Translations under genes and position numbers: made by a program
In this document: positions 5,249 through 6,001 of the stretch, piece by piece
Layout of the letters: each line of letters begins with the position of its first letter
How positions within the stretch are numbered: the first letter of the stretch is position 1
NCBI GenBank assembly: GCA_028287725.1
Contig: JAQBPC010000158.1
Location: 1 to 6,001, forward strand
Direction of reading: 5' to 3'
Length of the DNA stretch: 6,001 nucleotides
Source of the DNA: Chloroflexota bacterium
GTDB taxonomy: Bacteria; Chloroflexota; UBA5177; JANWHV01
The notes under the pieces: model-generated
The model's input: the letters and a program-made list of their open reading frames with translations, nothing else
Database searches by the model: none
What the model was told of the DNA's origin: nothing

Positions 5249-6001
5249 TTAGCCGACGCTGCCTTCCATTTCCAACTGAATCAGACGGTTGAGCTCGACT
5301 GCGTATTCCAGCGGCAGCTCCTTCGCGATAGGCTCGATAAAGCCACGCACGATCATCGAGGTCGCGTCGGCCTCGGAAAGACCGCGGCTCTGCAGATAGA
5401 AGAGCTGCTCCTCGCCGACCTTGGTGACGGTCGCCTCGTGCGCCGTCTCAACGTCGTCCTCTTCGATCTCGATATACGGATAGGTATCCGTGCGGCTGTT
5501 CTCATTGAGCAGCAACGCGTCGCATACCACCGTAGACTTCGAGCCCTTCGCGCCCTTTTCCATCTTGAGCAGGCCACGGTAGCTGGCCCGACCCGACCCC
5601 TTGCTGATCGACTTCGAGGTGATCACCGAGGAGGTGTTGGGTGCGCAGTGCACGACCTTGCCACCTGCATCCAGGTGCTGGCCATCGGTAGCGAAGGCAA
5701 TCGAGAGCACTTCGCCGCGAGCACCCGGCTCCATCAGCCAGATGGCCGGGTACTTCATGGTCACCTTCGAGCCAAGGTTGCCATCAACCCACTCCATGGT
5801 GGCGTCCTGATAGGCGACGGCTCGCTTGGTCACCAGGTTATAGACGTTCTTCGACCAGTTCTGGATGGTCGTGTAGCGGCAGCGGCCGCCCTTCTTGACG
5901 ATGATCTCCACGACCGCGCTATGCAGCGAGTCGGAGCTATAGGTCGGCGCCGTGCAGCCCTCGACGTAGTGGACGTATGCCCCTTCGTCGACGATGATCA
6001 G
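5249..6001 (-). CDS. sufB: SufB, FeS cluster scaffold (partial, N-terminal half outside window)
   Basis: The visible 250 residues are the C-terminal half of SufB, the main scaffold and persulfide acceptor of the SufBCD complex. The frame is open to the window edge; full SufB is about 470 residues, so roughly 220 are missing. The GTG near 5911 is an internal Val, because the upstream frame reads typical SufB (VDEGAYVHYVEGCTAPTYSS). Counting from the edge, Cys16 in VEGCTAP matches E. coli Cys254, Cys160 in VVCDALLL matches Cys405, and His188-Glu189 in TAHEAT match His433-Glu434. The residue matching Glu432 is Ala. The protein ends in the family-typical EGSVG followed by TAA. It is the first visible gene of the cluster and lies 239 bp before sufD. 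Identity is secure; sufC is probably upstream. Confidence 0.96.
   Translation of the reverse strand: MIIVDEGAYVHYVEGCTAPTYSSDSLHSAVVEIIVKKGGRCRYTTIQNWSKNVYNLVTKRAVAYQDATMEWVDGNLGSKVTMKYPAIWLMEPGARGEVLSIAFATDGQHLDAGGKVVHCAPNTSSVITSKSISKGSGRASYRGLLKMEKGAKGSKSTVVCDALLLNENSRTDTYPYIEIEEDDVETAHEATVTKVGEEQLFYLQSRGLSEADATSMIVRGFIEPIAKELPLEYAVELNRLIQLEMEGSVG

Noticed and set aside
5909..5911. SufB starting at the GTG near 5911
   Set aside because: The frame continues to the window edge and encodes the conserved VEGCTAP segment, so this is an internal valine codon of a gene cut by the window.

Overview
The window carries most of a SUF iron-sulfur cluster assembly operon on the minus strand, and one convergent plus-strand gene for a membrane-anchored thioredoxin-fold protein. 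In transcription order (right to left) the minus-strand genes are sufB (cut by the right edge, C-terminal half only), sufD, sufS, sufU, a Rieske-type ferredoxin gene and sufT (MIP18/DUF59). No mobile element, CRISPR array, rRNA or tRNA was seen.

The DNA is GC-rich, roughly 60% by eye. SufS paired with a SufU-type scaffold/transfer protein, and a Rieske ferredoxin plus SufT at the operon end, point to a Gram-positive-type (Terrabacteria) SUF system, as in Actinobacteria, Firmicutes, Chloroflexota and relatives. I favour Chloroflexota or a nearby phylum because the intergenic gaps are long and the protein flavour fits, but this is low confidence and rests on no database search.

Layout: 1-300 is a non-coding leader with short inverted repeats and a possible promoter. 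301-954 (+) is the TlpA/ResA-like protein. 958-1263 (-) is sufT, whose stop lies 3 bp from the tlpA-like stop, so the two genes converge tail to tail. 1358-1666 (-) is the Rieske ferredoxin, starting 10 bp after sufU with its ribosome binding site across the sufU stop. 1677-2063 (-) is sufU, 2219-3493 (-) is sufS, 3693-5009 (-) is sufD, and 5249-6001 (-) is the 3' part of sufB. The gaps sufB-sufD (239 bp), sufD-sufS (199 bp) and sufS-sufU (155 bp) are unusually long for an operon. The first holds a perfect 11-bp stem-loop and a 16-bp palindrome.

How the genes work together, from knowledge of the families: SufS takes sulfur from cysteine as a persulfide and SufU accepts it. SufB and SufD, with the ATPase SufC (not in this window, probably upstream of sufB), build the cluster. 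SufT is an auxiliary maturation factor. The Rieske ferredoxin could supply electrons or be a client; that role is inferred. The thioredoxin-fold gene may not be functionally linked. I found no convincing undescribed system. The best leads are the short SufU lacking the usual insertion, the structured sufB-sufD gap, and the atypical CxxC context of the thioredoxin-fold protein.
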